From: Halorussus rarus
GTDB taxonomy: Archaea; Halobacteriota; Halobacteria; Halobacteriales; Haladaptataceae
Direction: 5' to 3'
Length of the DNA stretch: 64,000 nucleotides
Assembly (NCBI RefSeq): GCF_003369835.1
Contig: NZ_QPMJ01000002.1
Location: forward strand, 1,488,001-1,552,000
Position 1 is the stretch's first letter. Each line of letters starts with the position of its first letter. Below, in pieces: positions 50,704 to 59,903 of the stretch. A program made the translations under genes and the position numbers. The notes under the pieces were generated by a model, which worked only from the letters and a program-made list of their open reading frames with translations, did not search any database and had not been told where the DNA came from.

Positions 50704-51279
50704 ATGCCAGAGACTGGGGCCGGGGACGACGACCCGGACTACGCCGAGCAGATCGCAGCGAGCGCGGACGTCCACAAGGGCGCCTGGCAGCGCACCCTCG
50801 ACGACATGCAGGCGATGGAGGAAGAGCTCGAGGAGGAGGGCTGGGACGTCGTGGCCGTCGGCGCCGGCCACACCGCGCCGACGAACCCCGACGCCGGCGA
50901 GACCGACCGGTGGGGGTTCGTCCACGTCATTCCGGACAACAAGGCCGAGCCCTTCGAGGCGGCGGTCGAGACCGGCGCGTTCCCGCAGTACCGGGTGTTC
51001 CGCAACGAGATGCAGGGCCGGGTCTTCATGCTCACCCAGCTGCTCGACCCCGAGTCCGAAACCGCCGTCCTCCTCGCGGGTAACTTCGAGATGCGCCACG
51101 CGCCCGGGCTGGTCAAGACGGCGCTGAAGGAGGGCGAGATGTACACCCACGTCCAGACGCTCGACGGCACCCACCGGGGGTCGTTCCGCCACGACGACGT
51201 CGAGAAGTTCTTCCCCGACCCGCACAAGTACACGGGCTACGAGGTCGAGTTCGACGGCGTGCTCGACGACGAGGAGTAA
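50704..51279 (+). CDS. Acidic haloarchaeal protein, function unknown (DUF7529-like)
   Basis: A 191-residue soluble protein with no signal or membrane segment. Segments that look conserved: GAWQRTLDDMQAMEEELEEE, GWDVVAVGAGHTAPTNPDAG, WGFVHVIPDNKAEPFEAAVE, QLLDPESETAVLLAGNFEMR and VQTLDGTHRGSFRHDDVEKF. The alternation suggests an alpha-beta domain. I recall the haloarchaeal family as DUF7529, not certain. Start 50704 is favoured because an A/T-rich CTTTACCATC is about 27 bases upstream. Function unknown. Confidence 0.78.
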   Translation: MPETGAGDDDPDYAEQIAASADVHKGAWQRTLDDMQAMEEELEEEGWDVVAVGAGHTAPTNPDAGETDRWGFVHVIPDNKAEPFEAAVETGAFPQYRVFRNEMQGRVFMLTQLLDPESETAVLLAGNFEMRHAPGLVKTALKEGEMYTHVQTLDGTHRGSFRHDDVEKFFPDPHKYTGYEVEFDGVLDDEE

Positions 51280-51425
51280 TCACCGAGCGAGCCGGGCGTC
51301 GAACCGATTCTGATCCCCTTCTATCGATACGGTGTGACCCTTCGGACCGCCGACCCGCCGAGTCGAGCGTCGCGGGAACGCTCGGTTCGTAGACTACAAG
51401 GCGCCCCGCCCCGTATCGCGCGAAC

Positions 51426-52274
51426 ATGAAAGTCGGCGAAGCCATGACGCCCCGCTCGGAGGTCGTCACCGTGGAGCTTCCGGGCACCCGCGACGACGTA
51501 CTGGAATATCTGCAGGAGCGGTCGTTCTCGTCCGTTCCCGTGGTCAAGAACAGCGGCGGGTCCGAGGAGTTCCGCGGCCTCATCTCGCGGGACGACCTCA
51601 TCGAGAACCCCGACGAGGACCAGCTTGCGATGCTGATGCGGGAGGTCCCGACCACCACGCAGGACACCACCGTCGAGGAGGTCGCCGCGCTGATGGTCCG
51701 GGAGGGCGCCCGCCGGGTGCCGGTCGTCGACGGGGAGCTCGAGGGCATCGTCACCGTCACCGACGTGGTGCGGGCCGTCGCCGACGGCGACGCCGACGGC
51801 GACGAGTCGGTCGCCGACATCGCCTCCCGGGACGTCAACACCACCTACGTCGAGACGCCGCTGACCGTCGCCGAGCGCGAGCTCTACTACGCGAACCTCC
51901 CGTACGCCGTGGTGCTCGACGAGGAGGGCGAGATGGGCGGCGTGCTGACCGAGGTCGACATCATCGAGGTCGCCCGCGTGGTCGAAGGCGAGGACGACAC
52001 CGGCGACTCCATCGCCGACGAGGACGACGACTGGAAGTGGGAGTCCATCAAGGCGGTCGGCAAGCGCTACCTGCCGACCCGGAACGTCGAGATCCCGACC
52101 GCGCCGGTCCGGGACTTCATGACCGCCGACGTGGTGACCGTCTCGGGCGAGAAGACCGCGAAGGACGCCGCCCAGACCATGCTCACCAACGACATCGAGC
52201 AGATTCCGCTGGTGCAGGGCGACGAGCTGGTGGGCATCGTGCGCGACATCAACCTGCTGGAGGCGATACGGTGA
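51426..52274 (+). CDS. Four-CBS-domain protein
   Basis: A 282-residue protein built of four CBS motifs in two Bateman modules: VGEAMTPRSEVVTVELPG, VEEVAALMVREGARRVPVVD, the ITEVDII-like VLTEVDIIEVARVV, and VRDFMTADVVTVSGEKTAKD with ALQ-type closing IEQIPLVQGDELVGIVRDIN. CBS pairs bind adenosine nucleotides. The stop overlaps the glyS start by four bases (GTGA), so it is co-translated with glycyl-tRNA synthetase, an association that could link ATP/AMP sensing to aminoacylation (inference). No enzymatic domain is attached. Confidence 0.9.
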   Translation: MKVGEAMTPRSEVVTVELPGTRDDVLEYLQERSFSSVPVVKNSGGSEEFRGLISRDDLIENPDEDQLAMLMREVPTTTQDTTVEEVAALMVREGARRVPVVDGELEGIVTVTDVVRAVADGDADGDESVADIASRDVNTTYVETPLTVAERELYYANLPYAVVLDEEGEMGGVLTEVDIIEVARVVEGEDDTGDSIADEDDDWKWESIKAVGKRYLPTRNVEIPTAPVRDFMTADVVTVSGEKTAKDAAQTMLTNDIEQIPLVQGDELVGIVRDINLLEAIR

Positions 52275-54019
52275 CCCGCAACGACCTCGTGGAGCTGGCC
52301 AAGCGCCGGGGGTACTTCTTCCAGTCGGCCGGCGCCTACGGCGGCGTCTCGGGCTTCTACACCTACGGTCCCCAGGGCGCGACGCTCAAGCAGAACGTCG
52401 AGAACACCTGGCGCGAGCGGTTCCAGATCCGGGAGGGCCACCGCGAGATCGACGCCCCGACCGTGATGCCCGAGCCCGTCTTCGAGGCGTCGGGCCACCT
52501 CGACACCTTCGACGACATGCTGGTCGAGTGCCCCGAGTGCGGCGCGAGCCACCGGGCCGACCACCTCATCGAGGACAACACCGACATCGAGGAGGCCGAG
52601 AGCATTCCGATTCCGGAGGTCGAGGAGCTCATCCGGGAGCACGACCTCCAGTGCCCGAACTGCGGCGCCGCGCTGGCCGGCGAGCCGGTCGAGGAGTTCA
52701 ACCTCATGTTCGAGACCAACATCGGTCCGGGCAGCTCCTCGCCGGGCTACCTCCGGCCCGAGACCGCCCAGGGCATCTTCGTCGAGTTCCCCCAGCTCGC
52801 CGAGTACGCCCGCAACCAGCTCCCGTTCGGCATCACTCAGATCGGCAAGGCGTACCGGAACGAAATCAGCCCCCGGAAGTCGATCGTCCGGGTCCGTGAG
52901 TTCACCCAGGCCGAGCTCGAGCACTTCATCGACCCCGAGGAGGACGAGCCCGAGCTCGACCGCGTGGCCGACGTGGATCTCAAGCTCTACCCCGCCGAGC
53001 AGCAGGAGAAGGCGGAGGGGACCGAGTACGTCCACAGGACCGTCGCCGAGGCGGTCGAGGAGGGTCTCGTCCACGAGTGGGTTGCCTACTACCTGGGCGT
53101 CGGCAAGCAGTGGTACGAGTCCATCGGCGTCGACATGGACCGGTTCCGGTTCCGCCAGCACCTCGGCGGCGAGCTCGCCCACTACGCCGCGGACTGCTGG
53201 GACGCCGAGGCCGAGGTCGACGGCGACTGGATCGAGATCACGGGCTACGCCTACCGGAGCGACTACGACCTCTCGAAGCACGACGAGTACTCCGACGACG
53301 ACTTCACCGTCTTCAAGCAGTACGACGAGCCGAAGGTGGTCGAGCGCGCGACGGTCGACCCCGACATGAGCTACCTCGGCCCGGAGTTCGGCGGCGACGC
53401 GGCCGACGTGGCCGCGGAGCTCGAACTGCTGGCCGAGCGCGACCGAGCGGCGTTCGACGACGAGGAGGTGACCGTCGAGGTCGACGGCGAGGAGTACGCG
53501 ATCCCGACCGAGAAGACCGGGTTCGCCGTCGAGGAGGTCAAGGAGAACGGCGAGCACGTCATGCCCCACGTCGTCGAACCCTCCATCGGCATCGACCGGG
53601 TCATCTACACCGTGCTCGACCACGCCTACGAGGAGGACGAGATCGAAGGCGAGGCCCGGAGCTACCTCGCGCTCGAGCCCGAGGTCGCGCCCACGTTCGT
53701 CGGCGTCTTCCCGCTGGTGAGCAAGGAGGGGATGGACGACCGCGCCCGCGAGATCGCCGACGACCTCCGGGCGGAGGGCTTCGACGTGAGCTACGACGAC
53801 TCGGGCTCCATCGGTCGGCGCTACCGCCGCCAGGACGAGGTCGGCACGCCGTTCTGCGTCACGGTCGACGACGAGACCGACGACACCGTGACCCTTCGGG
53901 AGCGCGACTCGACCGACCAGGTCCGGGTCCCCATCGACGACCTGCCGGAGCTGCTCGCGGCCCTCCGCGAGGGCGAGACCACCTTCGCGGACCTCGACGC
54001 GCCCGCTCCCGAACAGTAA
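52271..54019 (+). CDS. glyS: Glycyl-tRNA synthetase, archaeal alpha2 type
   Basis: A 582-residue class II synthetase. Motif 1 region around GAYGGVSGFYTYGPQGATLK, motif 2 around FGITQIGKAYRNEISPRKSI with the RVREFTQAELEHFI segment, motif 3 near VVEPSIGIDRVIYTVLDH, and the C-terminal anticodon-binding domain (APTFVGVFPLVSKEGMDDRA ... LLAALREGE). A zinc-ribbon-like insert (CPECGASHRADH, CPNCGAALAG) sits between motifs 1 and 2. The GTG start overlaps the CBS gene. The next gene begins two bases after the stop. Confidence 0.95.
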   Translation: MTRNDLVELAKRRGYFFQSAGAYGGVSGFYTYGPQGATLKQNVENTWRERFQIREGHREIDAPTVMPEPVFEASGHLDTFDDMLVECPECGASHRADHLIEDNTDIEEAESIPIPEVEELIREHDLQCPNCGAALAGEPVEEFNLMFETNIGPGSSSPGYLRPETAQGIFVEFPQLAEYARNQLPFGITQIGKAYRNEISPRKSIVRVREFTQAELEHFIDPEEDEPELDRVADVDLKLYPAEQQEKAEGTEYVHRTVAEAVEEGLVHEWVAYYLGVGKQWYESIGVDMDRFRFRQHLGGELAHYAADCWDAEAEVDGDWIEITGYAYRSDYDLSKHDEYSDDDFTVFKQYDEPKVVERATVDPDMSYLGPEFGGDAADVAAELELLAERDRAAFDDEEVTVEVDGEEYAIPTEKTGFAVEEVKENGEHVMPHVVEPSIGIDRVIYTVLDHAYEEDEIEGEARSYLALEPEVAPTFVGVFPLVSKEGMDDRAREIADDLRAEGFDVSYDDSGSIGRRYRRQDEVGTPFCVTVDDETDDTVTLRERDSTDQVRVPIDDLPELLAALREGETTFADLDAPAPEQ

Positions 54020-54021
54020 CC

Positions 54022-54606
54022 GTGTCGCTCCACAGCGAGGTCAAGCGCCGGCTGGTCCACGTCGCCGGGACGGGGTACCCGGCGCTGTACCTGCTGGACC
54101 TCGCGTCCTACGACGAGTTGCGGCTCCTGCTGGTGGCGAGTGCGGTCGCCGCGCTGATCCTCGAGGTGATCCGGCTGTTCGTCGGCCTCGGCTGGCGGAT
54201 ATTCGACGAGCTCACCCGCGAGTACGAGCAGGACAACCTCGCGGGCTACGCCCTCTACATGTTCGGGATGACCGCGGCGGTGCTGGCGTTCGAGCCCCGG
54301 ATAGCGATCCCCGCCATGCTGATGCTCACCATCGCCGACCCCGTCAGCGGGCTCGCGGGGTCGGGCGAGCTCGGCGTGAAGGCGACCCACACGCTGCTGC
54401 TGACGTTCGGTACCTGCCTGCTCATCACCAGCCTGTCGGGGCTCCCGCTGGTGACCGCCGCGCTCGGCGCGCTGGCCGCGACGCTGGCCGACGGGATGAA
54501 GCCCATCGTCGCGGGCTACGTCATCGACGACAACCTCACCATCCCGGTCGGGTCGGCGGTCGTGATGTACCTCGCGTTGCGGTACCTGCCGACCGCGGCG
54601 GCGTAG
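54022..54606 (+). CDS. Dolichol/phytol kinase-like membrane protein
   Basis: A 194-residue integral membrane protein with about six helices, resembling the SEC59/phytol kinase (CTP-dependent) family: KRRLVHVAGTGYPALYLLDL at the start, then MLTIADPVSGLAGSGELGVK (the D-P-x-x-x-x-G motif), THTLLLTFGTCLLIT and AALAATLADGMKPIVAGYVI (the D-x-x-x-P-like motif). In archaea such kinases may recycle dolichol phosphate for N-glycosylation. The GTG start is two bases after the glyS stop, so both are on one transcript. Confidence 0.82.
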   Translation: MSLHSEVKRRLVHVAGTGYPALYLLDLASYDELRLLLVASAVAALILEVIRLFVGLGWRIFDELTREYEQDNLAGYALYMFGMTAAVLAFEPRIAIPAMLMLTIADPVSGLAGSGELGVKATHTLLLTFGTCLLITSLSGLPLVTAALGALAATLADGMKPIVAGYVIDDNLTIPVGSAVVMYLALRYLPTAAA

Positions 54607-54652
54607 CTCCTTTCGGACGAAAGCGGAGGACGGCGAACGGGACCGATAGCGG

Positions 54653-56023
54653 TCAGGCCAGCGGGAACAGCGTCGAGAGGACGAGCACCGTCACCAGTCC
54701 CGTGACCGAGATGACGGTCGTAAGCACGGTCCAGGTCTTGAGCGTCTCGGCCTGGGTGAGCCCGCAGATCTCCTTGACCAGCCAGAACCCGCTGTCGGGG
54801 TACCACGAGCAGATGTTCCCGCCGGCGCCGATGGCCATCACGAGGTAGGCCGGGTTGACCGAGAGGCCGCCTGCGAGCGGCGCCATGATGCCGGCGGTCG
54901 TCAGCATCGCGACGGTGGCCGACCCCTGTGCGATCCGGACCGCGGCGGCGATGAGCCACGCCGTCACCAGCAGGCCGATGCCGATCTCCTCGAGACCGCC
55001 CGCGATGTAATCTCCGATGCCCGCCGTGGCCAGCATCGCGCCGAACGCGCCGCCCAGCGCAGTGATGGCCGCGATGTGCCCGCCGTTCTTGAGCGCCTCG
55101 ATGAGCTCGTCGGTCCACGCGTTCTCCGAGAAGTTGCTGTAGCGGTAGAGCGTGGCGGCCGCCACCAGCGCGGCCGCGGTCAGCGCCACGTTGGGGTCGC
55201 CCCCGAACCGCGTGACGGGGCCGAGCGCCGAGCCCTCGCCGACGAGGTTGTTCACGATCGTGTTCGAGGCGACGAGCGCGACCGCGACGAAGATCGGCGC
55301 CAGCGATTCGAGAACGCCGGGGAGTTTGGCGGTCGAACGGTCGGCCACCTCCGCCAGCCCCTCCGCGTCGGTGCCCATCGCGTCGCGGAGCGGAATCTCC
55401 ATCCGCCTGTTTATCCACCGACCGTACCCGATGCCGCCGACGAGCGCCGAGGGGACGGCGACGGCCAGTCCGACGCCGATAGTGAGAAGCAGGTTCGTTC
55501 CGGGAATCTCCTCGGCGACCGCCAGCGGACCGGGCGTCGGCGGGACGAACACGTGCGTCGTGGCCGCGCCGGCGCCGACGACGACGATGTACAGCGAGTA
55601 GTTGCTCCCGACCCGTGAACGCATCGAGCGTGCCAGCGGCGCCATCAGGTAGAACACGTTGTCGAAGAACACCGGCACCGCGAGGAGCGAACTGCTCCCC
55701 CAGAGCGCGAAGTCCGCGTTGTCCCGGCCGGTCACGCTCGTGAACCCCCGGACCACGCGCTCGGCCGCGCCGCTCTCCATCATCGACTTCCCGATGACGG
55801 CGGCCATCAGTATCGGGATACCGATGCCCGCCATCCCGTTACCGAACGCCGAGGCCATCTCGGACGGCACCTCGCCGGCCGGAATCTCCGGGGCGACGAG
55901 GCCGACGACCAGCGACGCGATGATGAGTCCGAAGACCGCAGGGAGATCGAAGTACGCTAGCAGTAGTATCACGGTAACTATGCCCACGATAAACGCAACC
56001 AACGGACTGTGTGGGTACGCCAT
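54653..56023 (-). CDS. gntP: GntP-family permease (gluconate:H+ symporter)
   Basis: A 456-residue membrane protein with about 12-14 helices and the GntP/DctM-like repeats: GIGIPILMAAVIGKSMMESG, VPVFFDNVFYLMAPLARSMR, PTPGPLAVAEEIPG, AVRIAQGSATVAMLTTAGIM and the C-terminal ICSWYPDSGFWLVKEICGLT. Known substrates of the family are gluconate and other sugar acids, D-serine and L-idonate; the exact one here is not known. A TATA-like ATTATTAG lies about 35 bases upstream on this strand. It converges on the dolichol-kinase gene with a short gap. Confidence 0.88.
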   Translation of the reverse strand: MAYPHSPLVAFIVGIVTVILLLAYFDLPAVFGLIIASLVVGLVAPEIPAGEVPSEMASAFGNGMAGIGIPILMAAVIGKSMMESGAAERVVRGFTSVTGRDNADFALWGSSSLLAVPVFFDNVFYLMAPLARSMRSRVGSNYSLYIVVVGAGAATTHVFVPPTPGPLAVAEEIPGTNLLLTIGVGLAVAVPSALVGGIGYGRWINRRMEIPLRDAMGTDAEGLAEVADRSTAKLPGVLESLAPIFVAVALVASNTIVNNLVGEGSALGPVTRFGGDPNVALTAAALVAAATLYRYSNFSENAWTDELIEALKNGGHIAAITALGGAFGAMLATAGIGDYIAGGLEEIGIGLLVTAWLIAAAVRIAQGSATVAMLTTAGIMAPLAGGLSVNPAYLVMAIGAGGNICSWYPDSGFWLVKEICGLTQAETLKTWTVLTTVISVTGLVTVLVLSTLFPLA

Positions 56024-56390
56024 TATAGTCCAGCCCGGATTTGCAGGTTCGCGCCCTAATAATTGACTACTGCGAGATATGTTAATGTTTGTTCGGTGGA
56101 GACCAATTCTGACGTCTTTCAGCCGTTATAGCAGTTATTCTCCCGTTGTTCCCTAACCCCCAATATAATTAATTGTAGTTATGGATGTAGTTCGTCGCCA
56201 TCCGGGTTCACCTGACGGAGGAGGAGGAGGAGGAGGAGGAAGTGAGTCTGCGGTGGTGCGGGACCACGTGTCGGGTCTGAGTCGCGTCGAGACGGCCGAC
56301 GCGCAGTGACGACTGCGGCGACGGCCCGAGTTTTACTTTCACCCCGATAGCCGAACCCTTTAATCGGAGGACGACCAACCCCCGGGGTGA
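56024..56390. other. A/T-rich divergent intergenic region with a (GGA)8 tract
   Basis: It contains the gntP promoter (minus strand, near 56055-56064) and, at the other end, the hef promoter (CCCTTTAATCGG near 56348-56359). Bases about 56040-56195 are strikingly A/T-rich (AATATAATTAATTGTAG). A polypurine run (GGA)8 lies at 56217-56240. No gene is supported; long frames here are low-complexity shadows. Confidence 0.6.
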
Positions 56391-58898
56391 ATGGCGACGA
56401 CCGGGGACCAGCAGTACGTGGACCACGAACTCCTCGTCCCGGAGTTCATCGAGCGGCGGATGTACCAGCTCCAGCTCGCGGGGTCGGCCAAGGACCGCAA
56501 CACCCTGGTCTGCCTGCCGACCGGGCTGGGGAAGACGACCGTGAGCCTGCTGGTCACCGCCGAGCGGCTGGCCGACGTCGGCGGCAAGAGCCTGCTGCTC
56601 GCGCCGACCAAGCCCCTGGTCCAGCAGCACGCCGACTTCTACCGCGAGGCCCTCGAGATCGACGACGAGGACATCGTGGTGTTCACCGGCGAGGTCCGGC
56701 CCGACGAGCGCACCGAGCTCTGGCGGAGCGCGCGCATCGTCATCGCGACTCCCCAGGTCGTCGAGAACGACCTGGTCGGCAGCCGCATCGACCTCGGTCC
56801 CGTGACCCACGTCACCTTCGACGAGTGCCACCGCGCGACCGGCGACTACGCCTACAACTACATCGCCGAGCGCTACCACCAGGACGCCGACAACCCCCTC
56901 GTCACCGGGATGAGCGCGTCGCCCGGCGGCGACGAGGAGGAGATCCTGGAGGTCTGCGAGAACCTCGGCATCCGGAACGTCGAGGTGATGACCGAGGAGG
57001 ACTCGGACGTCGACGAGTTCACCCACGACACCGACGTCGAGTGGGAGCGGGTCGAACTCCCCGACGACGTCCTCGAGATCCGCGACGCGCTGAACGACGT
57101 GGTGGAGGACCGCCTGGAGAAGCTGAAGGAGCTGGGCATCACCCGCAAGACCAGCGCCGACCTCTCGGAGACCGATATCAAGAAGATGCGCGCGGAGCTC
57201 CAGCAGCTCATCGACAACGACCAGTCGGAGGGGTACAAGGGGATGTCGGCGCTGGCCGAGATCCGGAAGCTCCGGACCGCGGTGACCTACGTCGAGACCC
57301 AGAGCGTCGAGGCCCTCCGGCGGTACTTCGAGCGCCAGCGCAACGCCGCCCGGTCGTCGGGCGCGTCGAAGGCCAGCCAGCGGTTCGTCTCCGAACCCAA
57401 GGTCAAGGAGGCGATGCGCCGGGCCGAGGAGTACGACGGGCTCCACCCGAAGTACTCCCGTGCCCGGATGCGCATCGCCGAGACGCTGGGCATCGAGAAC
57501 GGCGAGCGCGTCATCGTGTTCACCGAGTCCCGCGACACCGCCGAAGCCCTCACGGAGTTCCTGGGCCAGCACTTCGACGCCCAGCGGTTCGTCGGCCAGG
57601 GCGACAAGGAGGGCAGCGACGGGATGACCCAGACCGAACAGCAGGACGTCCTCGACCGGTTCCGGGCCGGCGACTTCGAGGTGCTGGTGTCGACCTCCGT
57701 CGCCGAGGAGGGTCTCGACGTGCCCGAGGTCGACCTCGTGCTGTTCTACGAGCCGGTGCCGACCGCCATCCGGTCGATCCAGCGCAAGGGCCGGACCGGC
57801 CGGCAGGCGAAGGGCCGGGTCGCGGTCCTGCTCGCCGAGGACACCCGCGACGAGGCGTACTTCTGGATCTCCCGGCGCCGCGAGAGCGAGATGGAGGACG
57901 AGCTCCGGAAGCTCAAGGGCGTCGCCGACGAGGTCGAGGAGGAGCTCGACGACTCCCAGCGACGGCTCGGCGACTTCGGCGCGCCGGGCGGCGATGACGG
58001 CGGCTCCAGCGAGGTCGAACACGGCCTCCAGTCGTTCGGCCCGGACGACGGGGACGCCGAGCCGGACGACGACTCGACAGACGCAGGGGAGGGTCCCGAC
58101 CACGACAGCGACGAAGAAGCCGCCGAGACTCCGGACATCGAGGCCTCGAACATCGAAACCGCCGCGGACGCGGAAACGACCGCGACCCCCGACGAGACCG
58201 ACGAGTCCGAAGAGGGCGTGGTCGCGACCGCCGAACCGGACGGCGAGACGGTCGAGATCGTGGCCGACCAGCGCGAGCTCGACTCGACCATCGCGCGGGA
58301 CCTCTCGACCCGCGAGGGCGTCGAGACCCGCCTTGAGACCCTCTCGGTCGGCGACTACGTGCTGAGCGACCGGGTGGTGGTCGAGCGCAAATCGGTGAGC
58401 GACTTCCTCGACACGCTGACCGGCGGCGACCGGTCGCTGTTCGAGCAGCTGGGCGACGCGACCCGCCACTACGCCCGGCCGGTGCTGGTGCTGGAGGGCG
58501 AGGGCCTCTACGAGGAGCGCAACGTCCACCCCAACGCGGTCCGGGGCGCCTTGGCGTCGTTAGCGGTCGACTTCGGCGCGAGCGTGCTCCGGACGACCGA
58601 CGAGGCCGACACCGCCGACCTTCTGGAGGTCATCGCGACCCGCGAGCAGGAGAACGAGGACCGCGAGGTGTCGGTCCACGGCGAGAAGCAGAGCAAGACG
58701 CTGGCCGAGCAGCAGGAGTACGTCGTCTCCTCCATCGCCGACATCGGACCGGTGACCGCGCGGTCGCTGCTCGAGGAGTTCAGGACCGTCGAGGCCGTGA
58801 TGACGGCCCGGGAGGACGACCTGCTCGACGTTCAAGGCGTCGGTGAAGTGACCGCCGAGCGCATCCGCGAGGTCGTCGGCAGCGAGTACGACCGGTAG
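56391..58898 (+). CDS. hef: Hef, fork-structure helicase/nuclease
   Basis: An 835-residue protein with the XPF-like Hef layout. Residues about 20-520 are a superfamily-2 helicase: Walker A LPTGLGKTT, VTFDECHRATGDYAYNY (DECH), GMSASPGG and QRKGRTGRQAKGRVAVL. An acidic, low-complexity linker follows (about 545-610). Residues about 620-745 are an ERCC4 nuclease with VVVERKSVSDFLDTLTGGDR. Two HhH motifs end the protein (TARSLLEEFRTVEAV and LLDVQGVGEVTAERIREVV). Hef acts on stalled forks and flaps as a dimer. An upstream TTTAATCGG box is about 35 bases before the start. All catalytic motifs look intact. Confidence 0.94.
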   Translation: MATTGDQQYVDHELLVPEFIERRMYQLQLAGSAKDRNTLVCLPTGLGKTTVSLLVTAERLADVGGKSLLLAPTKPLVQQHADFYREALEIDDEDIVVFTGEVRPDERTELWRSARIVIATPQVVENDLVGSRIDLGPVTHVTFDECHRATGDYAYNYIAERYHQDADNPLVTGMSASPGGDEEEILEVCENLGIRNVEVMTEEDSDVDEFTHDTDVEWERVELPDDVLEIRDALNDVVEDRLEKLKELGITRKTSADLSETDIKKMRAELQQLIDNDQSEGYKGMSALAEIRKLRTAVTYVETQSVEALRRYFERQRNAARSSGASKASQRFVSEPKVKEAMRRAEEYDGLHPKYSRARMRIAETLGIENGERVIVFTESRDTAEALTEFLGQHFDAQRFVGQGDKEGSDGMTQTEQQDVLDRFRAGDFEVLVSTSVAEEGLDVPEVDLVLFYEPVPTAIRSIQRKGRTGRQAKGRVAVLLAEDTRDEAYFWISRRRESEMEDELRKLKGVADEVEEELDDSQRRLGDFGAPGGDDGGSSEVEHGLQSFGPDDGDAEPDDDSTDAGEGPDHDSDEEAAETPDIEASNIETAADAETTATPDETDESEEGVVATAEPDGETVEIVADQRELDSTIARDLSTREGVETRLETLSVGDYVLSDRVVVERKSVSDFLDTLTGGDRSLFEQLGDATRHYARPVLVLEGEGLYEERNVHPNAVRGALASLAVDFGASVLRTTDEADTADLLEVIATREQENEDREVSVHGEKQSKTLAEQQEYVVSSIADIGPVTARSLLEEFRTVEAVMTAREDDLLDVQGVGEVTAERIREVVGSEYDR

Positions 58899-59096
58899 CG
58901 CGACGTTTGCTGGCTGAACCGTCGTGAACTTCCGGCGGAACCCCGCGTTTCCGCCGGGCGTTTTGGCGGTTACGGCGTGCGAAACAGACGCTTACTTTCG
59001 GGTAGGCGCCGTTTAACGCGGCCTTTTCCGGCGAAACTGAGGAGAACGGCCGGGGTGTCTTAAGCCTGCTGGGCATCTCCGTTAGTAACAGAGTAA

Positions 59097-59408
59097 ATGA
59101 GATACGAACACCCTTCCACCGAGCGTCGTGGGGAACGCGCGGAGTCGCTCTACGGCGACTCCGAATCCGAGACCGACGGGGTACGCGACGAGCGGGTACT
59201 GTACGGCGAACCCCGCCACGAGGCCGAGCGCGACCGCGACGAGCAGACGCTGTACGGCGAGCCCCAGCACGAGACCCGGGACGACGACCGGGAGCTCCCC
59301 GACCCGGAGCTGCTGTTCGTCCGGATGCGGGCTCGGGCCGCCGGGCCGGCCGTGTTCCCCGAGCGCTCGCGGCCGGAGTCGCCGGCGACGAGCGCTACGG
59401 AACGATAG
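59097..59408 (+). CDS. Small protein with LYGEPxHE tandem repeats
   Basis: A 103-residue, highly charged protein. The first half holds repeated units ending LYG: ESLYGDSESE, RVLYGEPRHEAERDRDEQ, TLYGEPQHETRDDD. The second half is Pro/Arg-rich with one short hydrophobic stretch (ELLFVRMRARA). It is probably disordered; function and family are unknown. It starts about 200 bases after hef and overlaps the universal-stress gene tail to tail by about 14 bases. GTTAGTAACAGAGTAA precedes the ATG. Confidence 0.55.
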   Translation: MRYEHPSTERRGERAESLYGDSESETDGVRDERVLYGEPRHEAERDRDEQTLYGEPQHETRDDDRELPDPELLFVRMRARAAGPAVFPERSRPESPATSATER

Positions 59409-59787
59409 TCACCGGCACCGCCTCTTCTTCGACGACCGTGTGCGCGGCGCTCCCGAGGATGGCCCGGTCGATAGTGCCGCTGCCGTGGTGTCCCATGACG
59501 ACGTGGTCGTAGCCCCGCTCCTCGACGAGTTCGAGGATGTCGGCGCCGATCCGGTCGGCGGGCCGGAACGACAGCTCCACGTCGGTCGACACCTCCGGCT
59601 CGCAGTCGAGGTCGGTCCCCGCGAGCCGTTCGCGGGCGCGTTCGAGGATATCGTCGGTGGCGTCGGTCTCGTTGTCGGTGAAGTGGACGACGTGGAGCGT
59701 CGCCTCGAACCGGCGGGCGAACTCGATGGCGAAGTCGAGCGCGCGGAAGCTACACTCCGAGCCGTCGATGGGAACCAGAATTTCCAT
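59395..59787 (-). CDS. Universal stress protein, UspA family
   Basis: A 130-residue single-domain UspA protein: EILVPIDGSECSFRALDFAI at the start, LHVVHFTDNE, then VVMGHHGSGTIDRAILGSAA with the G-x-x-G-(9)-G-S ATP-binding pattern and a final VEEEAVPVTIVP strand. ATP-binding type by motif. The acidic middle (ADRIGADILELVEERGYDHV) is typical. Overlaps the small repeat protein gene at its 3' end. Regulator-like roles in stress are known for the family. Confidence 0.9.
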   Translation of the reverse strand: MEILVPIDGSECSFRALDFAIEFARRFEATLHVVHFTDNETDATDDILERARERLAGTDLDCEPEVSTDVELSFRPADRIGADILELVEERGYDHVVMGHHGSGTIDRAILGSAAHTVVEEEAVPVTIVP

Positions 59788-59903
59788 GGTCGGTGATAGG
59801 GTGGCTGCGAGTTAACAGTTCTCCCGTGGAGGCGGGTCGAGATCCGTCCGGAGAGTGAATCGGTAGTTCGTCCGAGAGCGAATCAGCGAGTTGACGGGGT
59901 GAG

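Noticed and set aside
56208-58529. Minus-strand 773-codon frame opposite hef
   Set aside because: Leu/Val/Gly/Asp-rich shadow frame; hef has all helicase and nuclease motifs in the plus frame.
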